A DNA stretch of 64,000 nucleotides from Trichlorobacter thiogenes (GCF_900167465.1 NZ_FUWR01000001.1:365269-429268); one strand, 5' to 3'; shown: positions 1 to 10,389, numbered from the stretch's first letter. Notes: a model not told the origin generated them from the sequence alone. Translations and numbers: made by a program.

Positions 1-779
1 CCCGGCCAACGGCAGTCAACCTGTTCTGGGCCATTGAGCGGATGAAGCAGAAGGCACAATCTCTGAAAGGCAGCCCGCTGGACACGATCCGGGCCGGACT
101 AAAGGAAGAGGCGATCCGGATTGAGGCAGAAGACCTGGCCATCTGCAAAAATATCGGCAAACACGGCGCAGATCTGATTCCAGTTGGGGCAACAGTACTG
201 ACCCACTGCAATGCCGGCGGTCTGGCAACTGCAGGCTACGGCACCGCCCTGGGGGTAATCCGGGCAGCCCATGAGGCAGGTAAAAAGATTCAGGTCTTTT
301 CCGACGAGACCCGCCCCTGGCTGCAGGGGGCCCGCCTGACCACCTGGGAGCTGATGAAGGACAAGATCCCGGTCACGCTGATCTCAGACAACATGGCCGG
401 TTTCTTCATGTCACGGGGCGAAATCACCTGCTGCGTGGTGGGTGCCGACCGGATTGCTGCCAATGGTGATACCGCCAACAAAATCGGCACTTTCAGTGTG
501 GCGGTGCTGGCCAAAGAGCATGGTATTCCGTTCTATGTGGCAGCTCCGGTTTCCACTCTGGACCTGTCCCTGAGCGACGGTTCACAGATCCCGATTGAAG
601 AACGCCCGACAACCGAAGTCACCCATATCCGCGGCCTGCCGATTGCACCTGAGGGGGTTAAGGTGCGTAACCCCTCCTTTGATGTGACACCGGCAAAGTA
701 TATTACCGCCATCATCACCGAACATGGTGTGGCCAAGGGTAACTACCAAGAGGAGCTGGCAGCCCTGGCTGCTGTCTGA
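1..779 (+). CDS. mtnA: methylthioribose-1-phosphate isomerase (5' truncated)
   Basis: MtnA isomerises 5-methylthioribose-1-phosphate to methylthioribulose-1-phosphate in methionine salvage. The open frame runs from the window edge (first full codon at base 3) and begins inside [14 protein letters not shown], which is typical of the N-terminal third, so the start is missing. Visible family motifs are the catalytic-Cys segment [11 protein letters not shown] and the Asp-containing [17 protein letters not shown]. It belongs to the eIF2B alpha/beta/delta-like fold. A phosphorylase that supplies its substrate route (mtnP) lies at 12134-12991, but no mtnB, mtnC or mtnD is visible. glnE follows at once. 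The assignment is strong; the in vivo substrate could also be the 5-deoxyribose-1-phosphate analogue. Confidence 0.95.
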   Translation, partial: RPTAVNLFWAIERMKQKAQSLKGSPLDTIRAGLKEEAIRIEAEDLAICKNIGKHGADLIPVGATVLTHCNAGGLATAGYGTALGVIRAAHEAGKKIQVFSDETRPWLQGARLTTWELMKDKIPVTLISDNMAGFFMSRGEITCCVVGADRIAANGDTANKIGTFSVAVLAKEHGIPFYVAAPVSTLDLSLSDGSQIPIEERPTTEVTHIRGLPIAPEGVKVRNPSFDVTPAKYITAIITEHGVAKGNYQEELAALAAV

Positions 780-780
780 T

Positions 781-3700
781 ATGCCAGGCACCCGTTTTGA
801 CCATAACTTTTCCTGGATCATGGCCCTTGAGGATGAGCCGTCCCGTGATCAGGAACTGATCCGGCTGCTTGAGCAATCCGGCTTTGCCTATGGCGCCCGC
901 TCGGCAACCAATCTGCTGCTGATGGCAGGCCTCTTTTCCGCTGAAACCCTTCTGAAGATTGCATTGGCAGCGCTGCATACCCCTTCGCCGGACATGGCCT
1001 TAAACGGCTTTGAGCGTCTGGTGGGGATACTTGACCGCAGCCACCTGATGACCGTCATCGCCAATCGTAGACGTCTGAGTCAGTGCATGTTCCTGTGCGG
1101 AGCCTCGCCTTTTCTGACCAACCTGATCTTTAAGGAACCGTCCTTTTTCTCCCGCCTCTTTGCCGACAATGAACTGGATCAGTCCCGCACCAGGGCCGAA
1201 CTGCTGGCTGCCCTGCGTCGCAACACACCGGACCATGCTGACCTGCAGAGCTTAATGAAGGTCTTGCGTTGTTTCAAACGCTTTGAAATCCTGCGGATTG
1301 CCGCCCGCGACCTGAACGGACTGGCACCACTGGAAGAGGTGACCAGAGAATTATCAGATCTGGCAGCGGCCACGCTGCAGGTGGCCTACGAGACCTGCCA
1401 CCACCTGCTGACACAGGAGTATGGCAAACCGCTTAAGCAAACCGATGATGGCCCCCGGACAGCCGTAATGACTATCCTGGGCATGGGCAAATTCGGGGGC
1501 CGGGAACTTAACTTCTCTTCTGACATCGATATTATCTTCTTTTATGAGACCGATAACGGCGAAACCGCTGGTATTGACGATGACCGTGGCGGGCGCAAGG
1601 GAGTGATCTCCCTGCATGCCTTCTTTAACAAACTGGCTGAGCAGGTCACCAAGGCGATGAATCAGGTCACTGAAGACGGCTTTGTCTTCCGGGTGGATGT
1701 GGGACTGCGACCAGAAGGCAAATCAGGCGACATGGCGGTATCGCTGCGTTCTGCCGAGATCTACTACGAATCATGGGGACAGTCCTGGGAGCGGACCGCC
1801 ATGCTCAAGGCCCGGCCAGTGGCTGGTTCACGGGAACTGGGTGAACAGCTGCTACAGACCCTGATCCCCTTTGTCTATCGCAAATACCTCGACTACACCC
1901 TGATCGAGGATATGAAGCTGATGAAGCAACGGATTGATGCCTCCCTGACCCGTAACCGTGAAGGAGAGATCAACCTGAAGCTCGGCAGGGGTGGTATCCG
2001 GGAGATTGAGTTCTTTATCCAGGCCCTGCAGCTGGTCTATGCAGGCAAGATGCCCCGCCTGCGTGAACGCAACTCACTGATTGCGCTGGAACTGCTGGCA
2101 GAGGCAAAGCTGATCAGCGATGATGACCGCCAGCAACTGAGTGATGCCTACCGTTTTCTGCGTACCGTTGAGCACCGTATTCAAGTGGTGCAGGAACGCC
2201 AGACCCACAGCCTGCCGACCAAAGAGGATGAACTGCTGGCACTGGCCCGCCGCAGCGGTTTCCTGCGGGATAACGGACTGCAGCGTTTCAAAGAGACCCT
2301 TGAGCAACATCGCCAACGGGTAGCCGCCATCTTTGGCAGCCTGTTCCACAGCCGCGATGAACAGTTGCAACAGCAGCAGGCAAGGCCGGAAATCCTCTAT
2401 CTGTTGGATACCAAGGCAGAACCGGATCTGGTCAAGGATATGCTGGCAGAACGGCGGCTGGAGGATGTGGACCGCGCCTTTGATAACCTGGCCCTGCTGC
2501 GCAGTGGCCCGATCAAGGGCAATGTCACTGAACGTAACCGCCGTATCCATGCCCAGATCGCGCCGCCATTCCTGCAGGCATTGCTTGATGCACCTGACCC
2601 GGATATGGCCCTGGCCCATACAGAGCGTTTTCTCTCGGCAATTAGTGGCAGATCATCCTGCTATGCCCTGCTGGCTGAAAACCACGATGCCCTGCGGCTG
2701 CTGGCCACCCTGTTCGGCACATCTGCCTTCCTGTCCAAGATCCTGATCAGCCACCCGGAACTGCTTGAATCAATGGTGGCCCACACCTACGCCTCCATGG
2801 TCAAGCCACGGGAGGTAATGGATGAAGAACTTACAGGCCTACTGCTGCAGGCAGAGGATTTTGAAGAACGGCTGGATGTCTTGCGGCGTTACCGCAATGA
2901 AGAGTTCCTGCGGATCGGCCTGAACGACATTCACGGCCATCTGGGCCAGGGCGCGATTGCCTCCCAGCTCTCCTGCCTGGCCGAGGTCTGCCTTGAAGAG
3001 GCCTACCGGCTGGCCACCACCGAACTGGCCCGCTTTGGACGCCCCCGCTATCAGGATAACAGTCAGTTCCACAGCGCAAGCCTGGCGATCGTCGGCATGG
3101 GTAAACTGGGTGGTGAAGAGCTCAATTATCACTCAGACCTGGATATCATCTTCATCTACGACCATCAGGGGACCACTGACGGTGAAAAACAGATCAGTAA
3201 TCACGAGTACTTTGCCAAGCTGGCCCAGAAGCTGATCTCGATCCTCTCCACCGCCACCCGTGAAGGCTATGTCTACAAGCTGGACACCCGCCTGCGCCCA
3301 TCGGGCAATGCCGGACCGCTGGTTACCTCGCTGGAATCGTTTCTGACCTACCACCGCACAGAAGCCCAGGTCTGGGAACGTCAGGCCATGGCAAAGGCCC
3401 GGGTGGTACTTGGCGAACCTGTCCTGCGCAGCAGCATTGATGCCGTTATCCGGCAGACCGTCTATGGCGCGTCACTGGGAGAAGAGGGAAGACAGGAGAT
3501 TCACCGCCTGCGGATGCGGATGGAAAACGAGATCGCCAAAGAGACCGCCGGTTCCTACAACATCAAGACCGGTCGCGGTGGCATGGTGGATGTGGAGTTC
3601 ATCGCCCAGTATCTGCAACTGCGCTACGGCCAGCGCTACCCTGAACTGCGCACCCAAAATACGGTGGTGGCGCTGAAAGAAGTCCAAATCCTCGACATTA

Positions 3701-3984
3701 TTACCGAACAGCAGGCAGACATCCTGATTGCCGGCTACAAATTTCTGCGCAAGCTGGAAAACCGGTTACGCCTGCTGCATGACCACTCCATCAACGACCT
3801 TGCCGGGGACCAGCGCTACTTGGACAAACTGGCCCGCCGTCTGGCCTATGATCCGCAGCTGCGGCATCCGGGCGAGGCACTTTTGAAAGACTATGAGGCC
3901 ACCACGGAAGGGATTCGGGATGTCTTTGAACGGATTCTGGGTGAGTTGGCAGAAGAACATGTTATCAAGGAGAACACCCCATGA
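781..3984 (+). CDS. glnE: bifunctional glutamine synthetase adenylyltransferase/adenylyl-removing enzyme
   Basis: GlnE adds and removes AMP on glutamine synthetase in response to PII signalling. Two nucleotidyltransferase domains are visible, each with the G-X11-D-X-D signature: [19 protein letters not shown] near residue 234 and [19 protein letters not shown] near residue 773. The two-active-site architecture is therefore intact. At about 1067 residues it is longer than the E. coli protein (946). I chose ATG 781, two bases after the mtnA stop, because residues from here fit the family. An in-frame ATG at 724 inside mtnA would add 19 residues of poor character. An AGGAG at 751-755 is too far upstream to decide. 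The gene overlaps proA by four bases (ATGA). Confidence 0.95.
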   Translation: MPGTRFDHNFSWIMALEDEPSRDQELIRLLEQSGFAYGARSATNLLLMAGLFSAETLLKIALAALHTPSPDMALNGFERLVGILDRSHLMTVIANRRRLSQCMFLCGASPFLTNLIFKEPSFFSRLFADNELDQSRTRAELLAALRRNTPDHADLQSLMKVLRCFKRFEILRIAARDLNGLAPLEEVTRELSDLAAATLQVAYETCHHLLTQEYGKPLKQTDDGPRTAVMTILGMGKFGGRELNFSSDIDIIFFYETDNGETAGIDDDRGGRKGVISLHAFFNKLAEQVTKAMNQVTEDGFVFRVDVGLRPEGKSGDMAVSLRSAEIYYESWGQSWERTAMLKARPVAGSRELGEQLLQTLIPFVYRKYLDYTLIEDMKLMKQRIDASLTRNREGEINLKLGRGGIREIEFFIQALQLVYAGKMPRLRERNSLIALELLAEAKLISDDDRQQLSDAYRFLRTVEHRIQVVQERQTHSLPTKEDELLALARRSGFLRDNGLQRFKETLEQHRQRVAAIFGSLFHSRDEQLQQQQARPEILYLLDTKAEPDLVKDMLAERRLEDVDRAFDNLALLRSGPIKGNVTERNRRIHAQIAPPFLQALLDAPDPDMALAHTERFLSAISGRSSCYALLAENHDALRLLATLFGTSAFLSKILISHPELLESMVAHTYASMVKPREVMDEELTGLLLQAEDFEERLDVLRRYRNEEFLRIGLNDIHGHLGQGAIASQLSCLAEVCLEEAYRLATTELARFGRPRYQDNSQFHSASLAIVGMGKLGGEELNYHSDLDIIFIYDHQGTTDGEKQISNHEYFAKLAQKLISILSTATREGYVYKLDTRLRPSGNAGPLVTSLESFLTYHRTEAQVWERQAMAKARVVLGEPVLRSSIDAVIRQTVYGASLGEEGRQEIHRLRMRMENEIAKETAGSYNIKTGRGGMVDVEFIAQYLQLRYGQRYPELRTQNTVVALKEVQILDIITEQQADILIAGYKFLRKLENRLRLLHDHSINDLAGDQRYLDKLARRLAYDPQLRHPGEALLKDYEATTEGIRDVFERILGELAEEHVIKENTP

Positions 3985-5237
3985 CCATTGCAGAACAGGT
4001 AGCCACCATAGCCAAAAACGCCCGCCAGGCCTCCATTGCCTTGGCCCGGCTTTCCACCACCGTAAAAAATGAAATGCTGCTGAAGATGGCCGAAGCCCTT
4101 GAGGCTGGCAGCGCCACGCTGATTGCCGATAATGCCAAAGATCTGGCAGCGGGCAAGGAGAAAGGTCTATCCGATGCCATGCTGGATCGCCTGATGCTGG
4201 ATACCAAGCGGATCAAAGGGATGGCTGATGCCCTGCGCGAAGTGGCTGGCCTGCCAGACCCAGTAGGCGAGGTCACGAAGATGTCGAAACGGCCCAACGG
4301 GATCATGGTGGGTAAGATGCGGATACCGCTGGGGGTGATCGGGATTGTCTACGAGTCCCGTCCCAATGTGACTGCCGATGCGGCAGCACTCTGCCTTAAA
4401 TCCGGCAATGCCGTGGTGTTGCGGGGCGGCTCCGAGGCAATCCACTCCAACCGGGCCATTGCTGCCATTCTGCAGGGGGTGATGAAGGAGCTGAATATAC
4501 CTGAAGCCGCCCTGTCTCTGATCCCGTTCACGGAACGGGAAGGGGTGCTGGAGATGCTGAAGCAGGAGGAGCTGATTGACCTGATCATCCCCCGTGGTGG
4601 CGAGAGCCTGATCCGCTTTGTGGTGGAGAACTCCCGCATCCCGGTCATCAAGCATTACAAAGGGGTCTGCCACCTGTTTGTGGATGCCACAGCTGATTTT
4701 GAGATGGCCACCCGGATCATTATCAACGCCAAGACCCAGCGCCCCGGTGTTTGTAACGCATTGGAAACACTCTTGATCCATAAAGATGTGGCAGCTGCCT
4801 TTATCCCGGCCTTTGCCAAGACCCTTGGTGATCTTCAGGTAGAACTGCGGGGAGATGAGGAGTTCAGAAAGTACGCACCCCAGGCAAAGGTTGCCACGGA
4901 AGAGGATTGGGCTGCCGAGTATCTGGAGCTGATCTTGGCCTGCAAGGTGGTGGATGATATGGATGCGGCCATTGACCATATTAACCAGTATGGCTCGCTG
5001 CACAGCGAGGTGATTGTGACCAGCAATTACGCCAATGCCCAGCGTTTTATCCGGGAGGTCAACTCTTCCTGCGTGCTGGTCAATGCCTCCACCCGCTTTA
5101 ACGACGGTGGCCAGTTGGGCCTGGGTGCTGAGATCGGCATCTCCACCACCAAGCTGCATTCCTTTGGTCCAATGGGGCTGGAAGATCTGACCACCACCAA
5201 GTTTATTGTCTACGGAGATGGGCAGGTCAGGAGTTAA
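3981..5237 (+). CDS. proA: gamma-glutamyl phosphate reductase
   Basis: ProA reduces gamma-glutamyl phosphate to glutamate-5-semialdehyde with NADPH in proline synthesis. The 418-residue length is normal. The catalytic cysteine sits in [13 protein letters not shown] (about residue 258), and the aldehyde-dehydrogenase-like N-terminal half contains the [14 protein letters not shown] segment. The start ATG overlaps the glnE stop (ATGA), so translation is probably coupled in a mtnA-glnE-proA transcript. proB, its usual partner, is not in the window. Downstream lies a GCAGAG inverted repeat and then a convergent gene. Confidence 0.97.
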   Translation: MTIAEQVATIAKNARQASIALARLSTTVKNEMLLKMAEALEAGSATLIADNAKDLAAGKEKGLSDAMLDRLMLDTKRIKGMADALREVAGLPDPVGEVTKMSKRPNGIMVGKMRIPLGVIGIVYESRPNVTADAAALCLKSGNAVVLRGGSEAIHSNRAIAAILQGVMKELNIPEAALSLIPFTEREGVLEMLKQEELIDLIIPRGGESLIRFVVENSRIPVIKHYKGVCHLFVDATADFEMATRIIINAKTQRPGVCNALETLLIHKDVAAAFIPAFAKTLGDLQVELRGDEEFRKYAPQAKVATEEDWAAEYLELILACKVVDDMDAAIDHINQYGSLHSEVIVTSNYANAQRFIREVNSSCVLVNASTRFNDGGQLGLGAEIGISTTKLHSFGPMGLEDLTTTKFIVYGDGQVRS

Positions 5238-5250
5238 GCTTTAAACACCC

Positions 5251-5342
5251 TAACGCAGAGAGGCATGAGGAGCAGAGATACAGAGAAAACAAAGCTTTTG
5301 GTTTTAATGCGCCCCTATTGGTTTATGCTTTTCTCTGCGTTA
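5251..5342. repeat. GCAGAG-type inverted repeat between convergent genes
   Basis: The bases TAACGCAGAGA at 5251-5261 are matched in inverted orientation by TCTCTGCGTTA at 5332-5342. Extra copies of the CAGAG unit lie between them (GCAGAGATACAGAGAAAA at 5272-5289, mirrored by TTTTCTCTGCGTTA at 5329-5342). Degenerate ACGCAGAG arrays of this kind are known as dispersed intergenic repeats in several bacterial genomes. The long separation makes a simple terminator less likely, but it occupies the proA/FAD-dehydrogenase convergent gap. Confidence 0.7.
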
Positions 5343-5352
5343 AGGTCTATTG

Positions 5353-6927
5353 TCAGCTCATCTGTTCCGCAATCTTATCCGCCACCCGTACCCCATCCAG
5401 GGCCGCCGACATGATCCCCCCTGCATAGCCTGCACCTTCACCACAGGGATACAGGCCGCGCAGGGTGGGGGACTGGAAGTCCTCCCCCCGCAGAATTCGT
5501 AGCGGGGCTGAGGTGCGGGTCTCCACCCCGGTTAAGGTCGCCTCCCGTGTCACAAACCCTTTCATCTTCCGATCAAATGAGACAATTCCTTCTCGCAGGG
5601 TCGTGCTCACATACTCTGGCAGCAGGGTTGCCAGATCTGCCTCAACCGTGCCAGGACGGTAGCTTGAATGGTAGCTGCCAGTGCCCTGACCGATGAAGGC
5701 CAGCAGGTTCTGGGCCGGGGCATGGTAGTTGCCGCCACCAGCGGTAAAGGCTGTCCGCTCCCACTGTTGCTGAAAACGAACCCCGGCCAGCGGATCGCTA
5801 CCATCAAAGTCTTCGGGACGCACATTGACTACCAGAGCACTGTTGGCAAGACCGGAATCCCGCCCCAGATTACTCATGCCATTAACCACCACCATCTCTG
5901 CCTCAGAAGAGCTGGCAACCACCAGCCCACCTGGACACATGCAGAAGGAATAGCAGCTGCGTTTGGTCAGATCGTTATTGTAGGTCAGGGCATAGTCAGC
6001 CTTGGGCAGGGCAGGGTGGGGCTTACCATACTGGATCCGGTCGATCACCCCTTGGGGATGTTCCACCCGCAGGCCAATGGCAAACGGCTTGGGCTCCATC
6101 ACCAGATTCTGGCGGGACAGCATGGCATAGGTGTCTCTGGCGCTGTGGCCAATGGCCAGTACCAGATGTTTGCAGGGAAGTTCGTCCTGACCATTGCTGC
6201 GTACAGCGCTCAGCTGGCCGCTGTTGCAGACAAGATCCGTCAGACAGGTGGAAAAACGGATGTCAGCACCGCTTTCCAACAGACCCGCCCGCAGGGCGGC
6301 GACCACGCTACGCAGCCGGTCCGTACCAACATGGGGCTTGGCCTGGTAGCGGATCTCCGGCGGCGCGCCAAAGCGGATCAGTTGATCCAGCACCCAGCCG
6401 GTATTGGGGTCACGCAGGCGACAGGTCAGCTTGCCATCGGAAAAAGTACCGGCACCACCTTCGCCAAACTGGACATTGCTTTCTGTATCAAGCTGGCCAT
6501 CCCGCCAGAAGCGAGCCACATCTTTAACCCGCTCCTCAACCGGCTTGCCCCGTTCAAGAATAGTAGCAGCAATACCGTAGGCTGCCAGCCGCAGGGCACA
6601 GAACAGTCCGGCCGGTCCCATGCCGACAATCACAATCGGATCAGTGCTGCTACGTTTGGTAAAAATCTGTGGGGTTTCAACCGGAAGCTGCTCAAGATTG
6701 GGCGTGCCCTGGTGACGTTTCCAGAAACCGGCCTCGTCGGCCAGACTGAAACTCACGGTGTAGACCAACAGCACCCGAGGTTTTTTACGGGCATCAACCC
6801 CCTTGCGCAGGATGCGGAACTGTTGCAAGACGGCAGGGTCAAAACCAAAGAATTTTGCTGTCAGTGCAATCAGACGGCCTTCATCCTCGCCTGGCTGGAG
6901 GGTGAGATTACGAAAAAGAAACGGCAT
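5353..6927 (-). CDS. NAD(P)/FAD-dependent oxidoreductase (COG2509-type dehydrogenase)
   Basis: This 524-residue protein has a separate N-terminal domain of about 90 residues, followed by a Rossmann FAD-binding core. Its dinucleotide motif is GMGPAGLFCALRL (residues 102 on), and a C-terminal GEGAGYAGGIMSAALDG segment closes the FAD site. This arrangement fits the uncharacterised FAD-dependent dehydrogenase family COG2509. Cysteines in CSFC-like positions (KRSCYSFCMCPGG) sit in the middle. The substrate is unknown. It is the last gene of a leftward run that begins with two-component genes; the gap to the receiver gene upstream is four bases, so it may be co-transcribed with them. Confidence 0.85.
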   Translation of the reverse strand: MPFLFRNLTLQPGEDEGRLIALTAKFFGFDPAVLQQFRILRKGVDARKKPRVLLVYTVSFSLADEAGFWKRHQGTPNLEQLPVETPQIFTKRSSTDPIVIVGMGPAGLFCALRLAAYGIAATILERGKPVEERVKDVARFWRDGQLDTESNVQFGEGGAGTFSDGKLTCRLRDPNTGWVLDQLIRFGAPPEIRYQAKPHVGTDRLRSVVAALRAGLLESGADIRFSTCLTDLVCNSGQLSAVRSNGQDELPCKHLVLAIGHSARDTYAMLSRQNLVMEPKPFAIGLRVEHPQGVIDRIQYGKPHPALPKADYALTYNNDLTKRSCYSFCMCPGGLVVASSSEAEMVVVNGMSNLGRDSGLANSALVVNVRPEDFDGSDPLAGVRFQQQWERTAFTAGGGNYHAPAQNLLAFIGQGTGSYHSSYRPGTVEADLATLLPEYVSTTLREGIVSFDRKMKGFVTREATLTGVETRTSAPLRILRGEDFQSPTLRGLYPCGEGAGYAGGIMSAALDGVRVADKIAEQMS

Positions 6928-6931
6928 GGTA

Positions 6932-7336
6932 TCAGTTGAGGGTGGCCTGGGTCTTGGCGCGTTCGATCAGTTGTTCAACCAGAATCACGATATCAAGTGG
7001 CGCGGTGGATTTGGGAATATGGAAACGGGCCCCCATTTCAGGGGTTTCATGTTCGTGGGGCCCTTCCTGAAACATGGAGGTCAGCAGGATAATGATCGGC
7101 TGCCGCTCGCCAGCCACCCGGTTGATCTCCATGCAGGTGCTGACCCCGCCCATACGGGGCATGACCAGGTCAGAGATAACCACGTCAGGAAACTTTTCAA
7201 GGTAGAGCTTTACCCCTTCAATACCATCGCTGGCAACAAAGACCGTGAACCCGTTTTCCTTGAAGGCATCCGAGAGAATCCGCTGAAAAAAGGGATCATC
7301 ATCAATAACAAGAATATTAGCTGCTGTAGCTGTCAT
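6932..7336 (-). CDS. single-domain response regulator (CheY-like receiver)
   Basis: A 134-residue stand-alone receiver. The acidic pair is in ILVIDDDPF, the phospho-acceptor Asp in VISDLVMPRMGG, the switch Thr/Ser in ILLTS and the conserved Lys in HIPKS. No output domain follows. It sits directly downstream (six bases) of a receiver-histidine kinase gene on the same strand, so it is the likely phosphorylation target of that kinase or a phosphate sink. The C-terminal stretch contains an unusual acidic/histidine insert (GPHEHETPEMG) after the switch region. Confidence 0.9.
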   Translation of the reverse strand: MTATAANILVIDDDPFFQRILSDAFKENGFTVFVASDGIEGVKLYLEKFPDVVISDLVMPRMGGVSTCMEINRVAGERQPIIILLTSMFQEGPHEHETPEMGARFHIPKSTAPLDIVILVEQLIERAKTQATLN

Positions 7337-7342
7337 GAACCC

Positions 7343-8542
7343 TCAGTGAGTACCCTTTGCCTGTTCACGGGGAATGGTTACCAGAAACGTGGTGCCTGCC
7401 TTTGATGTCTGCTCAACCACCACATTGCCATGGTACAAGCGGGCGATACGCCGTGCCACCGGCAGCCCGATACCGGTACCGCGACTTTTGGTTGAGAAAA
7501 ACGGTTTAAAGATGGCCTCCAGGTGCTCAGCAGCAATCCCGCTGCCATTATCTGCAACACGAATCTCGATTAACCCTTCCGGACTGGTGATCTGAATTGA
7601 CAACTGTCCACCCTGTGGCAACTCTTCAACCGCATTCATCAACAGGTTGGTAAAAATCTGCTCCAGCTCTGTCCGATCAGCCTTAATCGGGGGGACCGCT
7701 TCAGGGCAGTTGAAGCTGACCTTGATCTGACGCGCCTCGATCTGTGGCGAAAAGATCTCCAGTGCATCCTGCACGACCTGATCCAGTCGGATATCATCCA
7801 CCACCAGCCGGGTCCGGTTGGCAGCATCCACCAATTTGCGGATGATACCATCAATCCGGTCCACCTCTTTCAGAATCTTACTGAGGTAGTCGCCGATCTC
7901 CACCTCTTCTACCCCCTGCCCCAGCAGCTGGGTAAAGAGTGAGATGGAGTTGAGCGGATTACGGATTTCATGGGCCATACCGGCCGCCAGATACCCCAGT
8001 GCAGCCAGCTTCTCAGTCTGCGCTATCTCGCTCTGGGCCCGGTGCAGCGCCTCAGTCCGCTCCTGCACCCTGGTCTGCAGTTCGCGGTTCCAGGTTTCGA
8101 TCTCCAGCAGCAGATGCTCACGCTCTGCCTGCAGCGCCTGATTGGCCAACTCAATCTCCCGCAGCTTGAGCACTCCCTCAATACGGTCAGACAGGATGCG
8201 AGTGTCAAACGGTTTCAGCAGGTATTCCGAGGCCCCGGCCTTCATCAGTTCTACCGCCAGCTCTTCGTTGCCCCTGCCGGTTGCCATAATGACATAGCAA
8301 GAGGGGTACTGAGCCTTAATCTCCAGCAGGGCAGAGAGACCGTTACGATCAGGCAGCTGGTAATCCATCAATACCAACTCCGGCTGATGCGCAGCCAGCT
8401 GAGCTAAACCATCGGCAGCGGTTCCGGCAGTCAGCACACGATAGCCTCGGCGCTGCAGAATTATGCTCAGCATCGTTTGAATTGCTGGATCATCATCGAC
8501 AACCAGTACGGTTGTCGTGACGGCTAGATCACCTGGGTGCAT
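7343..8542 (-). CDS. receiver-histidine kinase (REC-coiled coil-HisKA-HATPase)
   Basis: The 399-residue protein starts with a receiver domain (residues about 8-125; Asp in LVLMDYQLPDRNG, Lys in LLKPF). A coiled coil of about 50 residues follows, then a HisKA dimerisation domain with the H-box MAHEIRNPLNS (His near 190). The ATPase domain has the G1 DNGSGI and G2 GTGIGLPVA boxes. There is no membrane segment, so it is a soluble kinase that receives phosphate or is controlled through its own receiver. It is flanked by two single-domain receivers and a universal stress protein on the same strand, which suggests a multi-step relay. The ATG at 8540-8542 lies in a plausible spacing from the upstream gene. 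Confidence 0.92.
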   Translation of the reverse strand: MHPGDLAVTTTVLVVDDDPAIQTMLSIILQRRGYRVLTAGTAADGLAQLAAHQPELVLMDYQLPDRNGLSALLEIKAQYPSCYVIMATGRGNEELAVELMKAGASEYLLKPFDTRILSDRIEGVLKLREIELANQALQAEREHLLLEIETWNRELQTRVQERTEALHRAQSEIAQTEKLAALGYLAAGMAHEIRNPLNSISLFTQLLGQGVEEVEIGDYLSKILKEVDRIDGIIRKLVDAANRTRLVVDDIRLDQVVQDALEIFSPQIEARQIKVSFNCPEAVPPIKADRTELEQIFTNLLMNAVEELPQGGQLSIQITSPEGLIEIRVADNGSGIAAEHLEAIFKPFFSTKSRGTGIGLPVARRIARLYHGNVVVEQTSKAGTTFLVTIPREQAKGTH

Positions 8543-8560
8543 GCAGCAACGAACCCGGCG

Positions 8561-9013
8561 TTATGGTGTGACAGGAAGGCGGATAGTCATAACCGGACAG
8601 GGGGCGCTGCGCACCACCCGTTCTGCAGTGCTGCCAAAAATCAGGTGATCAAGACCGGTGCGACCGTGGGTACCGATGACAATCAATGAAATTTCCTGCT
8701 CTGTTGCAACGCGGATAATCTCTTCGTAGGGGACACCGGCAACCACTGATGTTTCAAAGGCGCTGAACTCTTTAATATTTTCAGTACAAAATGTTTCCAG
8801 CATCTTAACGGCGCCGGTTTCAATCTCTTGCTCCAGCTGTTCAAAGGAGATATGGGGCACGTAAAAACCACGCAAATCTACCGGCTCATTGATGACATGC
8901 AGTACCAACAAAGATGAATTGAAACTCTTGGCCAGCGTCAGGGCGTATTCGCAGGCAACCTCAGAATAGTCGGAAAAATCAATTGCCAGCAGGATTTTTT
9001 CAAAACGTTTCAT
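8561..9013 (-). CDS. universal stress protein (UspA family)
   Basis: About 150 residues with the UspA fold. The N-terminal strand KRFEKILLAIDFSDYSE is present, and the C-terminal ATP-binding loop reads GTHGRTGLDHLIFGSTAERV, matching the G-2x-G-9x-G-S/T pattern, so it is probably an ATP-binding member. I placed the start at the ATG 9011-9013 because AGAGGAG lies eight bases upstream. A GTG at 9031 is in frame but overlaps the previous gene and has no such site. It lies between two receiver genes within the signalling operon, which suggests a stress role tied to that relay. Confidence 0.93.
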   Translation of the reverse strand: MKRFEKILLAIDFSDYSEVACEYALTLAKSFNSSLLVLHVINEPVDLRGFYVPHISFEQLEQEIETGAVKMLETFCTENIKEFSAFETSVVAGVPYEEIIRVATEQEISLIVIGTHGRTGLDHLIFGSTAERVVRSAPCPVMTIRLPVTP

Positions 9014-9027
9014 CAGTGATTCTCCTC

Positions 9028-9408
9028 TCACGTGGCAGGCGGCGGGAACATCTTCCCCATCACCTTTCGCAGCTCCTCCAGCCTCAGAGGCTTGTTCAGA
9101 TACTCAAAGGCGCCCAGGTTCAACGCCTCAAGGTAGGATTCAACCTCACCAAAGGCGGTAATCATGATCACGTTGCTGGTCGGGTATTCCCGATTCAACT
9201 CACGCAAAAAGGTAAGTCCGTTCATCTCCGGCATATTCAGATCGGTAATAATCAGTTCAGCTGGATTGTTTCTCAGGCTGCTTAACGCCTCTAAACCGTT
9301 TGCAGCGGTATTAACCTCATACCCTTCGCGGCTCAAAAGACGAGTCAGGGCGATACGAGTGTTTTCCTCGTCATCAACCACCAGAATTCTTTTGAGCTGT
9401 TCTGCCAC
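9028..9408 (-). CDS. single-domain response regulator (receiver)
   Basis: A 126-residue stand-alone receiver with acidic residues in ILVVDDEEN, the phospho-acceptor in LIITDLNMPEMNG, the switch Thr in MITA and Lys in YLNKPL. Start is GTG 9406-9408, supported by GGAG six bases upstream. It is the first gene of the leftward operon receiver-uspA-receiver-kinase-receiver-FAD dehydrogenase, behind a good sigma-70-type promoter. Without an output domain it must act by protein contact or as part of a phosphorelay. Confidence 0.9.
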   Translation of the reverse strand: MAEQLKRILVVDDEENTRIALTRLLSREGYEVNTAANGLEALSSLRNNPAELIITDLNMPEMNGLTFLRELNREYPTSNVIMITAFGEVESYLEALNLGAFEYLNKPLRLEELRKVMGKMFPPPAT

Positions 9409-9444
9409 GCCTCACTCCAACCAGAAAAGTACCTGCTTGAGGTA

Positions 9445-9472
9445 AGTCTAACACGGCGTCCCGGTCTGTCAA
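9445..9472 (-). promoter_or_regulatory. sigma-70-type promoter of the receiver/Usp operon
   Basis: On the minus strand a perfect -35 TTGACA (9467-9472) is followed after 16 bases by TAGACT (9445-9450, four of six matches to TATAAT). The expected start of transcription is near 9438, about 30 bases before the GTG start at 9408. Confidence 0.5.
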
Positions 9473-9537
9473 GGCGAGTGGATAAACCTTTATGACAGGT
9501 ATAGTGGACAACGGCCATAGCAGCCAAGAAATCCCGG

Positions 9538-10380
9538 TTACTGCTTGATCCCATGTGCATCAAGAATGATATAGGCCGGTTTGCCGGGTGATGCCTGTAG
9601 CTTCAGGGGGGTGCCGTTCAGTTCGATCTCAACACTGGAGGCATCTGTCAGGTCCAGGGCAATGGTGCGGGCTGCCTTCCACTCAATCAGATCACCACTG
9701 GTCAAGTCATACCCCTGGGAAGCAGCATCATCAATAATCACGGACAATGAACTGTTCCGGTTAACCTTCATCCTGACCATGAAACCATCACGCGGCTTTA
9801 TAAGGGGAACTGCCGGCTCTGCTGATTTTTCCACAACAGGTGTTTGAACTGTTTGCGGTTCAGGGGTGACCGCAGGTGCTGCCTGAACGCTGGAGAGAAC
9901 CGGCTGAACAGCAACGGTCGGCACCGGCTGCGGTTGTTGCTGAAGCGGTGGTGGCAGGGGGCGTTTTGGTGCAGAGGGTGCCATAAACATGGCGGATACA
10001 ATCAACGCAACCAGCAACACAGCAGGCAGGAGCAGGCGTTGCCAATTGAAGCTGAAGCCGACTGTTGTCTGATGAGCCTGTTCTGTCTTGGCCGGCTCAT
10101 CAGAAAGAGCTGCCTCCTGCTGACCAGCCAGCTGAATCAGCTCTTCTGACTGCAGACCAAGATAGGTTGCATAGGTTCTGAGGAATCCTTTGAGATAGGC
10201 CGGACTGGGAAGGTCCTGAAAACGATCCTCCTCCAGGGCCCGCAGGTAGGTTTTACCGATTTTGGTGGCTTCAGCCGCCTCTTCAATCGAAATATGGCTA
10301 AATTTGCGACAACGGCAGAGAATAGAGCCAACGGTATGCTGTTCTGCTTCGTCAATGGTCACCTGCTGATCATGTTCCAC
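9538..10380 (-). CDS. rodZ: RodZ-like helix-turn-helix membrane protein
   Basis: The 280-residue protein begins with a RodZ-type HTH_25 domain (residues about 15-85, with ISIEEAAEATKIGKTYLRAL and LKGFLRTYATYLGL). One membrane span follows (about 113-132), then a proline/glutamine-rich linker and a C-terminal domain with GDLIEWKAARTIALDL of the DUF4115 type. This is the architecture of RodZ, which links MreB to the cell-elongation machinery at the inner membrane. mre genes are not in the window, so a cell-shape role is inferred from domain order. A TPR lipoprotein gene lies just upstream, with a gap of nine bases. Confidence 0.85.
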   Translation of the reverse strand: MEHDQQVTIDEAEQHTVGSILCRCRKFSHISIEEAAEATKIGKTYLRALEEDRFQDLPSPAYLKGFLRTYATYLGLQSEELIQLAGQQEAALSDEPAKTEQAHQTTVGFSFNWQRLLLPAVLLVALIVSAMFMAPSAPKRPLPPPLQQQPQPVPTVAVQPVLSSVQAAPAVTPEPQTVQTPVVEKSAEPAVPLIKPRDGFMVRMKVNRNSSLSVIIDDAASQGYDLTSGDLIEWKAARTIALDLTDASSVEIELNGTPLKLQASPGKPAYIILDAHGIKQ

Positions 10381-10389
10381 TGTCGGCTC

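Noticed and set aside
4167-5159. Long 330-codon frame antisense to proA
   Set aside because: It is a shadow of a GC-rich gene; proA has all family motifs and the antisense frame shows none.
5668-6939. 423-codon frame antisense to the FAD-dependent dehydrogenase gene
   Set aside because: No recognisable domain or ribosome site, and it is fully inside a well-supported gene.
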